From: Streptomyces solincola
GTDB lineage: Bacteria; Actinomycetota; Actinomycetes; Streptomycetales; Streptomycetaceae
Direction: 5' to 3'
Length of the DNA stretch: 36,322 bases
Assembly: GCF_002982015.1 (NCBI RefSeq)
Contig: NZ_PVLV01000287.1
Coordinates: 1 to 36,322, forward strand
The translations under genes and the position numbers were made by a program. Below are positions 6,554 through 13,754 of the stretch, piece after piece (the stretch's first letter is position 1; each line of letters starts with the position of its first letter). The notes under the pieces are model-generated. The model ran no database searches. It saw nothing but the letters and a program-made list of their open reading frames with translations, and was not told the DNA's origin.

Positions 6554-7795
6554 ATGAGCGCTTCGCAGACCCCCGAGGTCACCGCCGACATCCCCACCCT
6601 TCTCGTCAAGATCTTCGGGAAGGACCGGCCCGGCATCACCGCCGGCCTCTTCGACACCCTGGCCGCCTACGCCCTCGACGTGGTCGACATCGAGCAGGTC
6701 GTCACGCGGGGCCGCATCGTGCTCTGCGCGCTGGTCACGGCCCCGGCCGTGAGCACCGAGGGCGAGCTGCGGGCCACCGTGCACAGTTGGGCCGAGTCGC
6801 TGAAGCTCCAGGCCGAGATCATCTCCGGCACCGGCGACAACCGGCCCCGGGGCGTGGGCCGGTCGCATGTGACGGTCCTCGGCAACCCGCTGACGTCGGA
6901 GGAGACCGCGGCCATAGCGTCCGCGATCACCTCCACCGGCGGCAACATCGACCGGATCTTCCGGCTCGCGAAGTACCCGGTGACCGCGGTGGAGTTCGCG
7001 GTGTCGGGGGCGGAGCCGGCTGCGCTGCGGACGGTGCTCGCCACCCAGGCGCACGAGATCGGGGTGGACGTGGCCGTGGTGGCGGCCGGGCTGCACCGCC
7101 GGGCGCAGCGGCTGGTGGTGATGGACGTGGACTCGACCCTCATCCAGGACGAGGTGATCGAGCTGTTCGCGGCGCACGCGGGCTGTGAGGCGGAGGTCGC
7201 GGAGGTGACCGCGCGGGCGATGCGCGGGGAGCTGGACTTCGAGCAGTCGCTGCACGCGCGGGTGGCGCTGCTGGCGGGCCTGGACGCGTCGGTGGTGGAG
7301 AAGGTGCGGGCCGAGGTCCGGCTCACGCCGGGCGCGCGGACGCTGATCCGCACCCTGAAGCGGCTGGGCTACCAGGTGGGGGTGGTCTCCGGTGGGTTCA
7401 CCCAGGTCACCGACGATCTGAAGGGGCGGCTGGGGCTGGACTTCGCCTCGGCCAACACGCTGGAGATCGTGGACGGGAAGCTGACCGGGCGGGTGGTCGG
7501 CGAGGTGGTGGACCGGGCGGGCAAGGCCCGGCTGCTGCGGAGGTTCGCCGCCGAGGCGGGGGTGCCGCTGGCGCAGACCGTGGCGATCGGGGACGGCGCC
7601 AACGACCTGGACATGCTCAACACGGCGGGCCTGGGGGTGGCGTTCAACGCCAAGCCGGTGGTCCGCCGCGCCGCGCACACCGCGGTCAACGTGCCGTTCC
7701 TCGACACCGTCCTGTACCTGCTGGGCGTCACCCGCGAGGAGGTCGAGGCCGCGGACGAGGAGACCGGGTACGTCGAGGACGAGGACGGGGAGTAG
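6554..7795 (+). CDS. serB: Phosphoserine phosphatase SerB
   Basis: This 413-residue cytosolic enzyme carries out the last step of L-serine synthesis: O-phosphoserine to serine plus phosphate. The N-terminal half (about 8-170) has two ACT-like regulatory domains, beginning LLVKIFGKDRPGITAGLFDTL; the family uses these for amino-acid control. The HAD phosphatase domain starts with motif I VVMDVDSTL (nucleophile D191, general acid D193). It continues with VGVVSGGFT (motif II Ser) and a final GDGANDLDML (motif IV). ATG 6554 follows GGGAGG. A TACGGT hexamer at 6539-6544 is so close that the transcript could have a very short leader. The length matches the ACT-containing actinobacterial SerB type. 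Confidence 0.95.
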   Translation: MSASQTPEVTADIPTLLVKIFGKDRPGITAGLFDTLAAYALDVVDIEQVVTRGRIVLCALVTAPAVSTEGELRATVHSWAESLKLQAEIISGTGDNRPRGVGRSHVTVLGNPLTSEETAAIASAITSTGGNIDRIFRLAKYPVTAVEFAVSGAEPAALRTVLATQAHEIGVDVAVVAAGLHRRAQRLVVMDVDSTLIQDEVIELFAAHAGCEAEVAEVTARAMRGELDFEQSLHARVALLAGLDASVVEKVRAEVRLTPGARTLIRTLKRLGYQVGVVSGGFTQVTDDLKGRLGLDFASANTLEIVDGKLTGRVVGEVVDRAGKARLLRRFAAEAGVPLAQTVAIGDGANDLDMLNTAGLGVAFNAKPVVRRAAHTAVNVPFLDTVLYLLGVTREEVEAADEETGYVEDEDGE

Positions 7796-7798
7796 GAC

Positions 7799-8050
7799 CC
7801 GGGGCGAGGAGTAGGACCCGGCGGGACGGAAGCAAGGCCCGGGGGGACGGAAGCAAGGCCCGGGGGACGGAAGCAAGGCCCGGCGGCGGCATGGCGCGGG
7901 CCGGGGGCGACCCGGGAGCGGCCTGGGGGCGGCCCGGGGGCGACCCGGCCGCCTTGGGAGCGGCCCAAGGCGCCTTGGGAGCGGCCCGGCGGCGGCATGG
8001 CGCGAGCCGGGGGCGACCCGGGGCGCCTTGCTAGCGGCCCGGCGCCTTGC
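7799..8050. repeat. Patch of short GC-rich repeats between serB and the SixA-like gene
   Basis: The 371-bp gap 7796-8166 is built largely of degenerate repeats. (a) A 20-bp unit, GGGACGGAAGCAAGGCCCGG, occurs three times in tandem (7823-7842, 7844-7863, 7864-7883). (b) A 38-bp unit occurs at 7879-7916 and 7985-8022 with one mismatch (G7899/A8005). (c) The core GCCTTGGGAGCGGCCC occurs at 7951-7966 and 7972-7987, with a decayed copy near 8024-8040. (d) GAGTAGGACCCGG is doubled around the serB stop. No gene is supported here. The patch probably grew by slippage or unequal recombination. Confidence 0.85.
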
Positions 8051-8166
8051 GGGCCGCCCGGGGGCTTCGGCCCAGCCCGCCGGGGCCGCCCTCCGGCCGC
8101 TTGGGGCTGGGCCTCGGGCCGCCCGGGCGGGCGGACGAGAGGTAGGCCCAGGGTCGGTCGGCCGGG

Positions 8167-8685
8167 TCAGTCGCGGGGGGTCCAGTAGTCGGTGAGGGTG
8201 CCGACGCCGATCTCCACGGACTTCCAGGGGCCGGTGAAGGTGATGACGGCGAAGGCCGAGGTGGGGAAGCCGCCGCGGTTCATCCTGGCGCGGGCGTCAC
8301 CCTCCGCCGTGCCGGAGAGCGCCTCGGCGACCGCGTGCATGCCGGGGTTGTGGCCGATGACCAGCAGGTCGTCGACGTCCTCGGGGGTCTGGTCGATCAG
8401 CGCGATGATCTCGCCGGGGGACGCCTCGTAGAGCCGCTCCTCGTAGACGGTCCGGGGGCGGTCGGTCAGCTCCTGGACGGCCAGCTTCCAGGTCTCGCGG
8501 GTCCTGGTGGCGGTGGAGCACAGGACCAGGCCGAAGGGGATGCCGGTCTCGGCGAGCCGGCGGCCGGCGACCGGGGCGTCCTTGCGGCCGCGCTCGGCGA
8601 GCGGCCGCTCGTGGTCGGACACCTGGGGCCAGTCGGCTTTGGCATGCCGGAGGAGCACGATCCTGCGGGGTGTGTCGGCGCTCAT
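8167..8685 (-). CDS. SixA-like histidine phosphatase
   Basis: This 172-residue cytosolic protein belongs to the histidine (phosphoglycerate-mutase-like) phosphatase superfamily, SixA subgroup. The catalytic motif is LLRHAKADW (phospho-histidine H14, preceding Arg). Further conserved residues are the Arg in STATRTRETW, the Glu of EERLYE and the second His in VIGHNPGMH. SixA of E. coli removes phosphate from phospho-histidine proteins; the substrate here is not known. The ATG at 8685 is preceded by GGGAG. It is the only gene on its transcript as far as can be seen, ending beside the repeat patch. Confidence 0.88.
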   Translation of the reverse strand: MSADTPRRIVLLRHAKADWPQVSDHERPLAERGRKDAPVAGRRLAETGIPFGLVLCSTATRTRETWKLAVQELTDRPRTVYEERLYEASPGEIIALIDQTPEDVDDLLVIGHNPGMHAVAEALSGTAEGDARARMNRGGFPTSAFAVITFTGPWKSVEIGVGTLTDYWTPRD

Positions 8686-8746
8686 GTCTCCCAGCTTCGC
8701 ACGGAAAGGACCACCGACGAGGGGAGTCGGCGGCGACGGGCAGCCG

Positions 8747-8962
8747 CTATCCGGCGAGGGTCTGCCGCAGGTGCTGGAGCACCTGGCCCACCTCGGGCCG
8801 GCCGTCCGCGGCGGAGCCGCCGCCGGTGGTCGCCAGGGTGAGCAGGACCCCGAAGACCAGCACCGGGAGCAGGGCGGCCCACCAGGGCAGCCGGACGGTG
8901 GGAGCCGCGGCGGCTCGGGGCGCGGGGGCGGTGGGTATGCCGTGGTGGGTACGGGCCGTCAT
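8747..8962 (-). CDS. Small single-pass membrane protein, unknown function
   Basis: This 71-residue protein starts at ATG 8962, with GGAGG five bases upstream; a longer in-frame extension lacks a ribosome site. It has a Thr/Pro/Ala-rich N-terminus, one membrane helix (about 26-42, LPWWAALLPVLVFGVLLTLA) and a polar C-terminal tail of about 28 residues ending in a short helix (VGQVLQHLRQTLAG). It belongs to no family I recognise. It lies between the SixA-like gene and the microprotein gene, all on the minus strand. Confidence 0.65.
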   Translation of the reverse strand: MTARTHHGIPTAPAPRAAAAPTVRLPWWAALLPVLVFGVLLTLATTGGGSAADGRPEVGQVLQHLRQTLAG

Positions 8963-9095
8963 GGCCGCCTCCGTCGTCCGGTCCGGGTGGGCGCGCCGGG
9001 CGGATCCCACCCGGTGATCACCACGCTACGGAGCCCGCGGCGCGGTTCCCATCCGGGGAACCCCCTACTTCACCCTGAGGTCCGCCCCAGGGTGG

Positions 9096-9117
9096 GGGGT
9101 GGGGACAGCCCCACCCC
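9096..9117 (-). terminator. Hairpin downstream of the MFS/microprotein unit
   Basis: GGGGTGGGG (9096-9104) pairs perfectly with CCCCACCCC (9109-9117) over an ACAG tetraloop, 9 nt past the microprotein stop. A weaker 7-bp stem (CACCCTG/CAGGGTG) follows at 9071-9094. Confidence 0.65.
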
Positions 9118-9125
9118 GGAGGGCG

Positions 9126-9245
9126 TCACGGGGAGATGATGGTGGCGATGACGCCGATGACGGCGCCGATCGCGAGCATCGTGCCGAAGACGAGGAGGAG
9201 CTTCTTCTGGCCGTTCTGCGGGTTCGGGTCGAGTACAGGCTGCAT
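9126..9245 (-). CDS. 39-residue membrane microprotein, SGM_5486-type transporter-associated
   Basis: This tiny gene encodes MQPVLDPNPQNGQKKLLLVF followed by one hydrophobic helix and ends IIATIISP-like (IGVIATIISP). The N-terminal VLDPNPQNGQKK followed by a single membrane span is typical of the small actinomycete proteins annotated as SGM_5486-family transporter-associated; that name is from memory. It lies 99 bp downstream of, and co-directional with, the MFS transporter, so it is likely a small partner or stabiliser of that transporter. There is no strong Shine-Dalgarno: a GAGACT hexamer ends seven bases before the ATG, so leaderless expression from its own promoter is possible. Confidence 0.75.
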   Translation of the reverse strand: MQPVLDPNPQNGQKKLLLVFGTMLAIGAVIGVIATIISP

Positions 9246-9307
9246 GGGCCCCAGTCTCGCACCCCGGCCCTCGCCCTCGACCGTCACCCCTTCGTCCTCG
9301 ACCGGCA

Positions 9308-9347
9308 GCCCGCGCCCTCGGCGGTCGGCCCGCGCCCTCGGTGGTCA
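9308..9347. repeat. 20-bp tandem duplication at the end of the MFS gene
   Basis: GCCCGCGCCCTCGGCGGTCG (9308-9327) is repeated as GCCCGCGCCCTCGGTGGTCA (9328-9347), with two differences. The second copy contains the MFS stop codon (9345-9347). The upstream copy is thus a leftover of a local duplication in the 3' end. Confidence 0.7.
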
Positions 9348-10664
9348 GCCCTCGTCCTCGATCGTGCGGTCCCGTCCGGCCAGCACGCCCGCGATCATCT
9401 GCGGTACCATCAGCGCGCCCATCAGCGTCAGCGGCATGTCCCAGCCGCCGCTGTGCTCGTAGAGCGTGCCGACCAGGATCGGCCCGGGGATGGAGATGAG
9501 GTAGCCGACGCTCTGCGCGAAGGCGGACAGCCGCACCACGCCCGCGCCGGTCCGCGACCGCATCCCGATCATGGTCAGGGCCAGCGGGAAGGCGCAGTTG
9601 GAGACGCCCAGCAGCAGCGCCCAGGCCCAAGCGCCGCCGGCCGGGGCCAGGTACAGCCCGGCGTAACCGATCAGTCCGCATGCGCCCAGCGCCAGTGCGA
9701 TGGGGCCCTGGGTGCGCATCCGGGTGGCCAGCCGGGGGATGACGAAGGCCAGCGGCACACCCATGACCATGGTGACGGCCAGCAGCACCCCGGCGGTGCC
9801 CGCGGAGACGCCGGCGTCCCGGAAGATCTGCGGCATCCAGCCCATGGTGATGTACGCGCCGGTGGCCTGGAGGCCGAAGAAGCAGGCCAGCGCCCAGGCG
9901 GTGCGGCTGCGGGTGATCGGGAGGGCGGGCGCGGCCGGAGCGGTCCTACCGGCGTCCGCGTCCGCGGCCGGGTCCGCGGTCGACGCGGCCGAGCCGCCGC
10001 CGCGGGCCAGGGGCAGCCAGACGGCGACGGCCAGGACGCCGAGGGCGGCCCACACGGCCAGTCCGTAGCGCCAGTCGCCGCCGAGCGCGTCGGTCACCGG
10101 GACGGTGGCGGCGGCCGCGAGGGAGGTGCCGAGGGCCAGCGCCATGGAGTACAGCCCGGTCATGGTGCCGACGCGGTCGGGGAAGTAGCGCTTGACGATC
10201 ACCGGCATCAGCACGTTGCTGAGGGCGATGCCCATCAGGGCCAGCGCGCTGGCGGCGAGGAAGGCGGCCGTCCCGCCGGCGAACGGGCGCAGCAGCAGTC
10301 CGGCGGTGATGGCGGCCATACCGGCCAGGACCACCGCGCCGGGGCCGAGCCGGCGGGAGAGCCGGGGGGCGGCCGAGCCGAAGACGGCGAAGCAGAGTGG
10401 GGGCACCGAGGTGAGCAGGCCGGCCAGTCCGCCGCTCATGTGCAGCCCGTCGCGGACCTCCTCCAGGAGGGCGCCCAGACTGGTGATGGCGGGGCGCAGG
10501 TTGAGGGCGGCGAGGACGATGCCGACCATGAGCAGCCGGGTCAGCCATACGGAGCGCGCCGAGGGCGCGGCCGGGCCGGGTTCCGGGCGGGCCGGAGTCG
10601 GTTCGGCGGCGGGGCGGCTCGGTCCGGGGATGGTGGCCGTTTCGGTCTGGGTGCGGTCGGACAT
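9345..10664 (-). CDS. MFS transporter, CynX/NimT-like
   Basis: This 439-residue inner-membrane transporter has a Pro/Ala-rich cytosolic N-terminus of about 38 residues and then twelve predicted helices. A charged central loop of about 30 residues separates the halves. The motif LNLRPAITSLGALL in helix 1 and FPDRVGTMTGLYSMALALG are characteristic of the cyanate/nitroimidazole (CynX/NimT) branch; the true substrate is unknown. It is divergent from a FadR-type regulator 84 bp away, the usual layout of a repressor-controlled transporter. TATGAT lies six bases upstream of the ATG and no Shine-Dalgarno is visible, so the mRNA is probably leaderless. Confidence 0.9.
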   Translation of the reverse strand: MSDRTQTETATIPGPSRPAAEPTPARPEPGPAAPSARSVWLTRLLMVGIVLAALNLRPAITSLGALLEEVRDGLHMSGGLAGLLTSVPPLCFAVFGSAAPRLSRRLGPGAVVLAGMAAITAGLLLRPFAGGTAAFLAASALALMGIALSNVLMPVIVKRYFPDRVGTMTGLYSMALALGTSLAAAATVPVTDALGGDWRYGLAVWAALGVLAVAVWLPLARGGGSAASTADPAADADAGRTAPAAPALPITRSRTAWALACFFGLQATGAYITMGWMPQIFRDAGVSAGTAGVLLAVTMVMGVPLAFVIPRLATRMRTQGPIALALGACGLIGYAGLYLAPAGGAWAWALLLGVSNCAFPLALTMIGMRSRTGAGVVRLSAFAQSVGYLISIPGPILVGTLYEHSGGWDMPLTLMGALMVPQMIAGVLAGRDRTIEDEG

Positions 10665-10748
10665 GAGTCCATCATAGAATCATGGGATGATTGGTCGTCC
10701 AGCTCGTCCCATCCGCCTTGATCACAGGACCCTGACCACAGGAGCACC
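10665..10748. promoter_or_regulatory. Divergent promoter/operator region, MFS and GntR genes
   Basis: On the minus strand TATGAT (10671-10676) precedes the MFS start by six bases. GGGATGA (10684-10690) faces TCGTCCC (10704-10710), an imperfect inverted repeat around TTGGTCGTCC that could be a FadR-type operator. On the plus strand GATCACAGGA and GACCACAGGA (10720-10729, 10734-10743) form a direct repeat, the second including the GntR ribosome site. Roles are inferred. Confidence 0.4.
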
Positions 10749-11453
10749 ATGGCTCTGAGTTCGCCCCGCCGGTCGGCCCTCTCCGGCCAGGTGATCGCCG
10801 AGCTGCGCAACCAGATCACCTCCGGTGAGTGGCCGGTGGGCTCGCGCATCCCGACCGAGCCCGAGCTGGTGGAGCAGCTCGGGGTGGCCCGCAACACGGT
10901 CCGCGAGGCGGTCCGGGCGCTGGCCCACAACGGGCTGCTGGACATCCGGCAGGGCTCGGGCACCTATGTGGTCGCCACCAGCGAGCTGGCCGGGGTGATG
11001 CACCGGCGGTTCGCGGGCGCCGATCCGTGCCACATCGCCGAGCTGCGCTCCACGCTGGAGTCCTCGGCGGCCAGGCTGGCGGCCGAGCGGCGCACCGAGC
11101 GGGACCTGCGCCTGCTGGACGCGCTGCTGGAGCGCCGGGAGGACGCCTGGCGGACCGGGTACGCGGAGGTGTTCGTGCAGGTCGACGCGGCCTTCCACCT
11201 GGCCGTGGTGGCGGCATCGCACAACGAGGTGATGTCGGAGGTCTACGCCGACCTCGGGCATCTGCTGCGCGACTGGCTGCGGGACGACGTGGGCGAGGAA
11301 CTGCGCCCGGAGTACCACATGGACCACGCGCGGCTGGTGGAGGCGATCCGGGCCGGGGACGCGGACACGGCCGGCGCCGAGGCGGCCGGCTATCCGTTCC
11401 TGTGCCTGCGGGCGTCCGCGCCGTCCGCTCCCCCGGCTCCGTCGGCTACCTGA
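10749..11453 (+). CDS. FadR-type GntR transcriptional regulator (FCD domain)
   Basis: This 234-residue cytosolic DNA-binding regulator has a winged helix-turn-helix (about 8-78) with the GntR signature VGSRIPTEPELVEQLGVARNTVREAVRAL and the wing GLLDIRQGSGTYV. An all-helical FCD effector domain (about 90-225) carries the usual metal/ligand residues (D in FVQVDAAFHLAVV, two His in the set FHLAVV, HNEV and MDHARL). ATG 10749 has GGAG at good distance. It presumably represses the divergent MFS transporter and itself. The ligand is not predictable from sequence. Confidence 0.92.
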   Translation: MALSSPRRSALSGQVIAELRNQITSGEWPVGSRIPTEPELVEQLGVARNTVREAVRALAHNGLLDIRQGSGTYVVATSELAGVMHRRFAGADPCHIAELRSTLESSAARLAAERRTERDLRLLDALLERREDAWRTGYAEVFVQVDAAFHLAVVAASHNEVMSEVYADLGHLLRDWLRDDVGEELRPEYHMDHARLVEAIRAGDADTAGAEAAGYPFLCLRASAPSAPPAPSAT

Positions 11454-11457
11454 CCAG

Positions 11458-11832
11458 TCAGCCGGTGGCCGGCTGGTGGCTGAGCCAGGCGCTGCCGACT
11501 TCCTTCCAGCAGCGTCCGCCGAGCGCGGCGTAGCCGGCCGGGTCGATGTCGACGGGGGCGCTGTCGGAGTCGACGTCCCACCAGCGCGCGCACTCCACAT
11601 GGAGCCGGACGCGGTCGGTGCGCGGGTAGGGGTTGTGGCAGTGGGCGGTGACCGTGGAGCCCTGGACGTCGGTGCGGCAGACCGACTCCTGGGCGGCGCG
11701 CTCGCCGCCGTACGCCGTGGTGCCGAGCGCCCAGCCCGCAAGGACGGCCGCGAGCGCCGACAGCGCCGCCGCCCGGCGTCCCCGGTGGTGCCGTACCCGG
11801 CGGCGGACGGCCGGGTGGTGCCTCGTACGCAC
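11458..11832 (-). CDS. Membrane-anchored or secreted protein with four cysteines, unknown
   Basis: This protein of about 124 residues starts at GTG 11832, with GGAGG seven bases upstream; ATG 11865 is a longer alternative without a ribosome site. A very Arg/His-rich N-terminus precedes one hydrophobic helix (about residues 22-40, LSALAAVLAGWALGTTA), giving a positive-inside anchor or signal peptide. The outer part of about 80 residues has four Cys (SVCRTD, TAHCHN, VECARWW, GRCWKE) that could form two disulfides, in a compact beta-rich domain. It is convergent with the GntR gene, 4 bp from its stop. No family is recognised. Confidence 0.65.
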   Translation of the reverse strand: MRTRHHPAVRRRVRHHRGRRAAALSALAAVLAGWALGTTAYGGERAAQESVCRTDVQGSTVTAHCHNPYPRTDRVRLHVECARWWDVDSDSAPVDIDPAGYAALGGRCWKEVGSAWLSHQPATG

Positions 11833-11935
11833 AGCCACACCTCCCCACGCGACGGACCGGTGCATTCCGTTCCGCCCATTGTGGCCCGGGAGCGGGGACT
11901 CTACGACTCGGAGGCGTCACGCCCCGTGCACGCGC

Positions 11936-11975
11936 CGAAGGCCGCGCGCCGTCCGGGGACGGTGCGCGGCCTTCG
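11936..11975. terminator. Terminator downstream of fabI
   Basis: CGAAGGCCGCGC (11936-11947) pairs with GCGCGGCCTTCG (11964-11975), continued by CCGTC/GACGG inside. It lies 25 nt past the fabI stop and is the end of the fabG-fabI transcript. Confidence 0.85.
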
Positions 11976-11999
11976 CTTGCGGCCGTCGGCGGGGGGCGG

Positions 12000-12767
12000 T
12001 CAGGCGCCCATGATGTGCACGCCGCCGTCGACGTGCACGATCTCGCCGGTGGTCTTGGGGAAAAAGTCCGACAGCAGGGCGACGACGCCGCGGCCGGCCG
12101 GCTCCGGGTCGCTCATGTCCCAGGCCAGCGGGGAGCGCTCGTCCCAGACCTTGGCCAGGTCGCCGAAGCCGGGGATGGACTTGGCGGCCATCGAGCCCAG
12201 CGGGCCGGCGGAGATGAGGTTGCAGCGGATGTCGCGCTCGCCCAGGTCGCGGGCGAGGTAGCGGCTGGTGGCCTCCAGCGCGGCCTTGGCCGGGCCCATC
12301 CAGTCGTACTGCGGCCAGGCGAACTGCGCGTCGAAGGTGAGGCCGACGACCGAGCCGCCGTTGCCCATCAGCGGCAGGCAGGCCATGGTGAGCGACTTCA
12401 GCGAGAACGCCGAGACGTGCATCGCGGTGGACACCGACTCGAAGGGCGTGTGCAGGAAGTTGCCGCCGAGGGCGTCCTGCGGGGCGAAGCCGATGGAGTG
12501 CACGACGCCGTCCAGGCCGCCGAGCTCCTCCCGGACGATCCCCTCGACGCGGGCCAGGTGCTCGTCGTCGGTGACGTCGAGCTCGATGACCTTGGCGGGC
12601 TTGGGGAGCTTCTTGGCGATGCGCTCGGTCAGGGTCGGGCGGGGGAAGGCGGTGAGGATGACCTCCGCGCCCTGCTCCTGGGCGACCTTCGCGGTGTGGA
12701 AGGCGATGGAGGACTCCATCAGCACACCGGTGATCAGGACGCGCTTGCCGTCGAGGATTCCGCTCAT
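12000..12767 (-). CDS. fabI: NADH-dependent enoyl-ACP reductase (FabI/InhA)
   Basis: This 255-residue cytosolic enzyme reduces trans-2-enoyl-ACP to acyl-ACP in type II fatty-acid elongation, the step inhibited by triclosan and activated isoniazid in related enzymes. It has a Rossmann fold with the divergent nucleotide motif LITGVLMESSIAF, which replaces the classic GxxxGxG. The active site YDWMGPAK gives Y154 and K161 (Y-x6-K) with F145 before it, as in mycobacterial InhA. The end HVDGGVHIMG is typical. It starts 5 bp after the fabG stop, the same mabA-inhA order as in mycobacteria, so the pair is one operon. Confidence 0.96.
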   Translation of the reverse strand: MSGILDGKRVLITGVLMESSIAFHTAKVAQEQGAEVILTAFPRPTLTERIAKKLPKPAKVIELDVTDDEHLARVEGIVREELGGLDGVVHSIGFAPQDALGGNFLHTPFESVSTAMHVSAFSLKSLTMACLPLMGNGGSVVGLTFDAQFAWPQYDWMGPAKAALEATSRYLARDLGERDIRCNLISAGPLGSMAAKSIPGFGDLAKVWDERSPLAWDMSDPEPAGRGVVALLSDFFPKTTGEIVHVDGGVHIMGA

Positions 12768-12772
12768 GTGAC

Positions 12773-13492
12773 TCAGTGACCCATGCCCAATCCGCCGTCA
12801 ACGGGGATGACGGCTCCAGTGATGTACGAGGCGTCCTCGGAGGCGAGGAAGCGGACCGCGGCGGCGACCTCGTCCGGCTGCGCGTAGCGGCCGAGCGGGA
12901 CCTGCGCGACGATGCCGGCGCGGTGCTCGTCGCTGAGCGACTTGGTCATGTCGGTGTCGACGAAACCGGGCGCGACGACGTTGAACGTGATGTTGCGCGA
13001 GCCGAGTTCGCGGGCCAGCGAGCGGGCGAAGCCGACCAGCGCGGCCTTGGAGGCGGCGTAGTTGGCCTGGCCGGCCGAGCCGAGGAGCCCGACCACCGAG
13101 GAGATGAGGACGACGCGGCCCTTCTTGGCGCGCAGCATGCCGCGGTTGGCGCGCTTGACGACGCGGAAGGTGCCGGTGAGGTTGGTGTCGAGGACGGAGG
13201 TGAAGTCCTCCTCCGTCATGCGCATCAGCAACTGGTCCTTGGTGACGCCGGCGTTGGCCACCAGCACCTCCACCGGACCGTGCTTCTCCTCGATCTCCTT
13301 GTAGGCCTGCTCCACCTGCTCGGTGTCGGTGATGTCGCACCGCACGGCCAGGCAGCCGGCCTCGGTCAGCTCGGCCGGCGGCTCGCCGGACCGGTAGGTG
13401 ATCGCGACCTTGTCGCCTGCGTCGGCGAAGACCCGGGCGATGGCGAGGCCGATCCCCCGGTTACCTCCGGTGATGAGAACCGAGCGGCTCAA
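12773..13492 (-). CDS. fabG: 3-oxoacyl-ACP reductase FabG
   Basis: This 239-residue cytosolic SDR reduces 3-ketoacyl-ACP with NADPH in fatty-acid synthesis. It shows the cofactor motif TGGNRGIG, NAG (80-82), N104, S132, and Y145/K149 in YAASK; the C-terminus is PVDGGLGMGH. I place the start at TTG 13492 (MSRSVLITGG), which has AAAGGGTGA just upstream and agrees with the length of the family. The frame stays open 92 codons further 5', but that part has no FabG homology. It is the first gene of the fabG-fabI operon. Confidence 0.95.
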   Translation of the reverse strand: MSRSVLITGGNRGIGLAIARVFADAGDKVAITYRSGEPPAELTEAGCLAVRCDITDTEQVEQAYKEIEEKHGPVEVLVANAGVTKDQLLMRMTEEDFTSVLDTNLTGTFRVVKRANRGMLRAKKGRVVLISSVVGLLGSAGQANYAASKAALVGFARSLARELGSRNITFNVVAPGFVDTDMTKSLSDEHRAGIVAQVPLGRYAQPDEVAAAVRFLASEDASYITGAVIPVDGGLGMGH

Positions 13493-13754
13493 CGGATCAC
13501 CCTTTCGTTCTGCGGTCTGGTACGCCTGCAAACTATCGGTCGCCGGTGCCGGACGGGGAATCGGGCCCTGACAGTGGCGTACCGGGCTGGCTGTCGGGTC
13601 CCTACAGAAGCGGGGCCCCGGCCGCCCGCGCCCTGTCCGGGCGGCCGGATATCCCGTGTGGGCGTGCGGGCCCGCGTGCTTGACTTCGCCTGCTTGACTT
13701 CGCGTGGTGATCCACCGACAGCACAGCGAGCCTCTCGGGAAGGAAGGGCTGCCC
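13493..13754. promoter_or_regulatory. Divergent fabG/tldD intergenic region with tandem repeat and hairpin
   Basis: TGCTTGACTTCGCC (13677-13690) is followed directly by TGCTTGACTTCGCG (13691-13704), a 14-bp tandem repeat that doubles a TTGACT -35-like hexamer before tldD. An 11-bp GC stem (13618-13628 with 13638-13648, 9-nt loop) separates this from the fabG side. On the fabG side a GATAGT-like -10 (minus strand, about 13533-13538) is possible. No gene is seen here. Confidence 0.4.

Noticed and set aside
7799-8050. CRISPR array
   Set aside because: Repeats are short, adjacent and degenerate with no unique spacers of regular length, and no cas genes are near.
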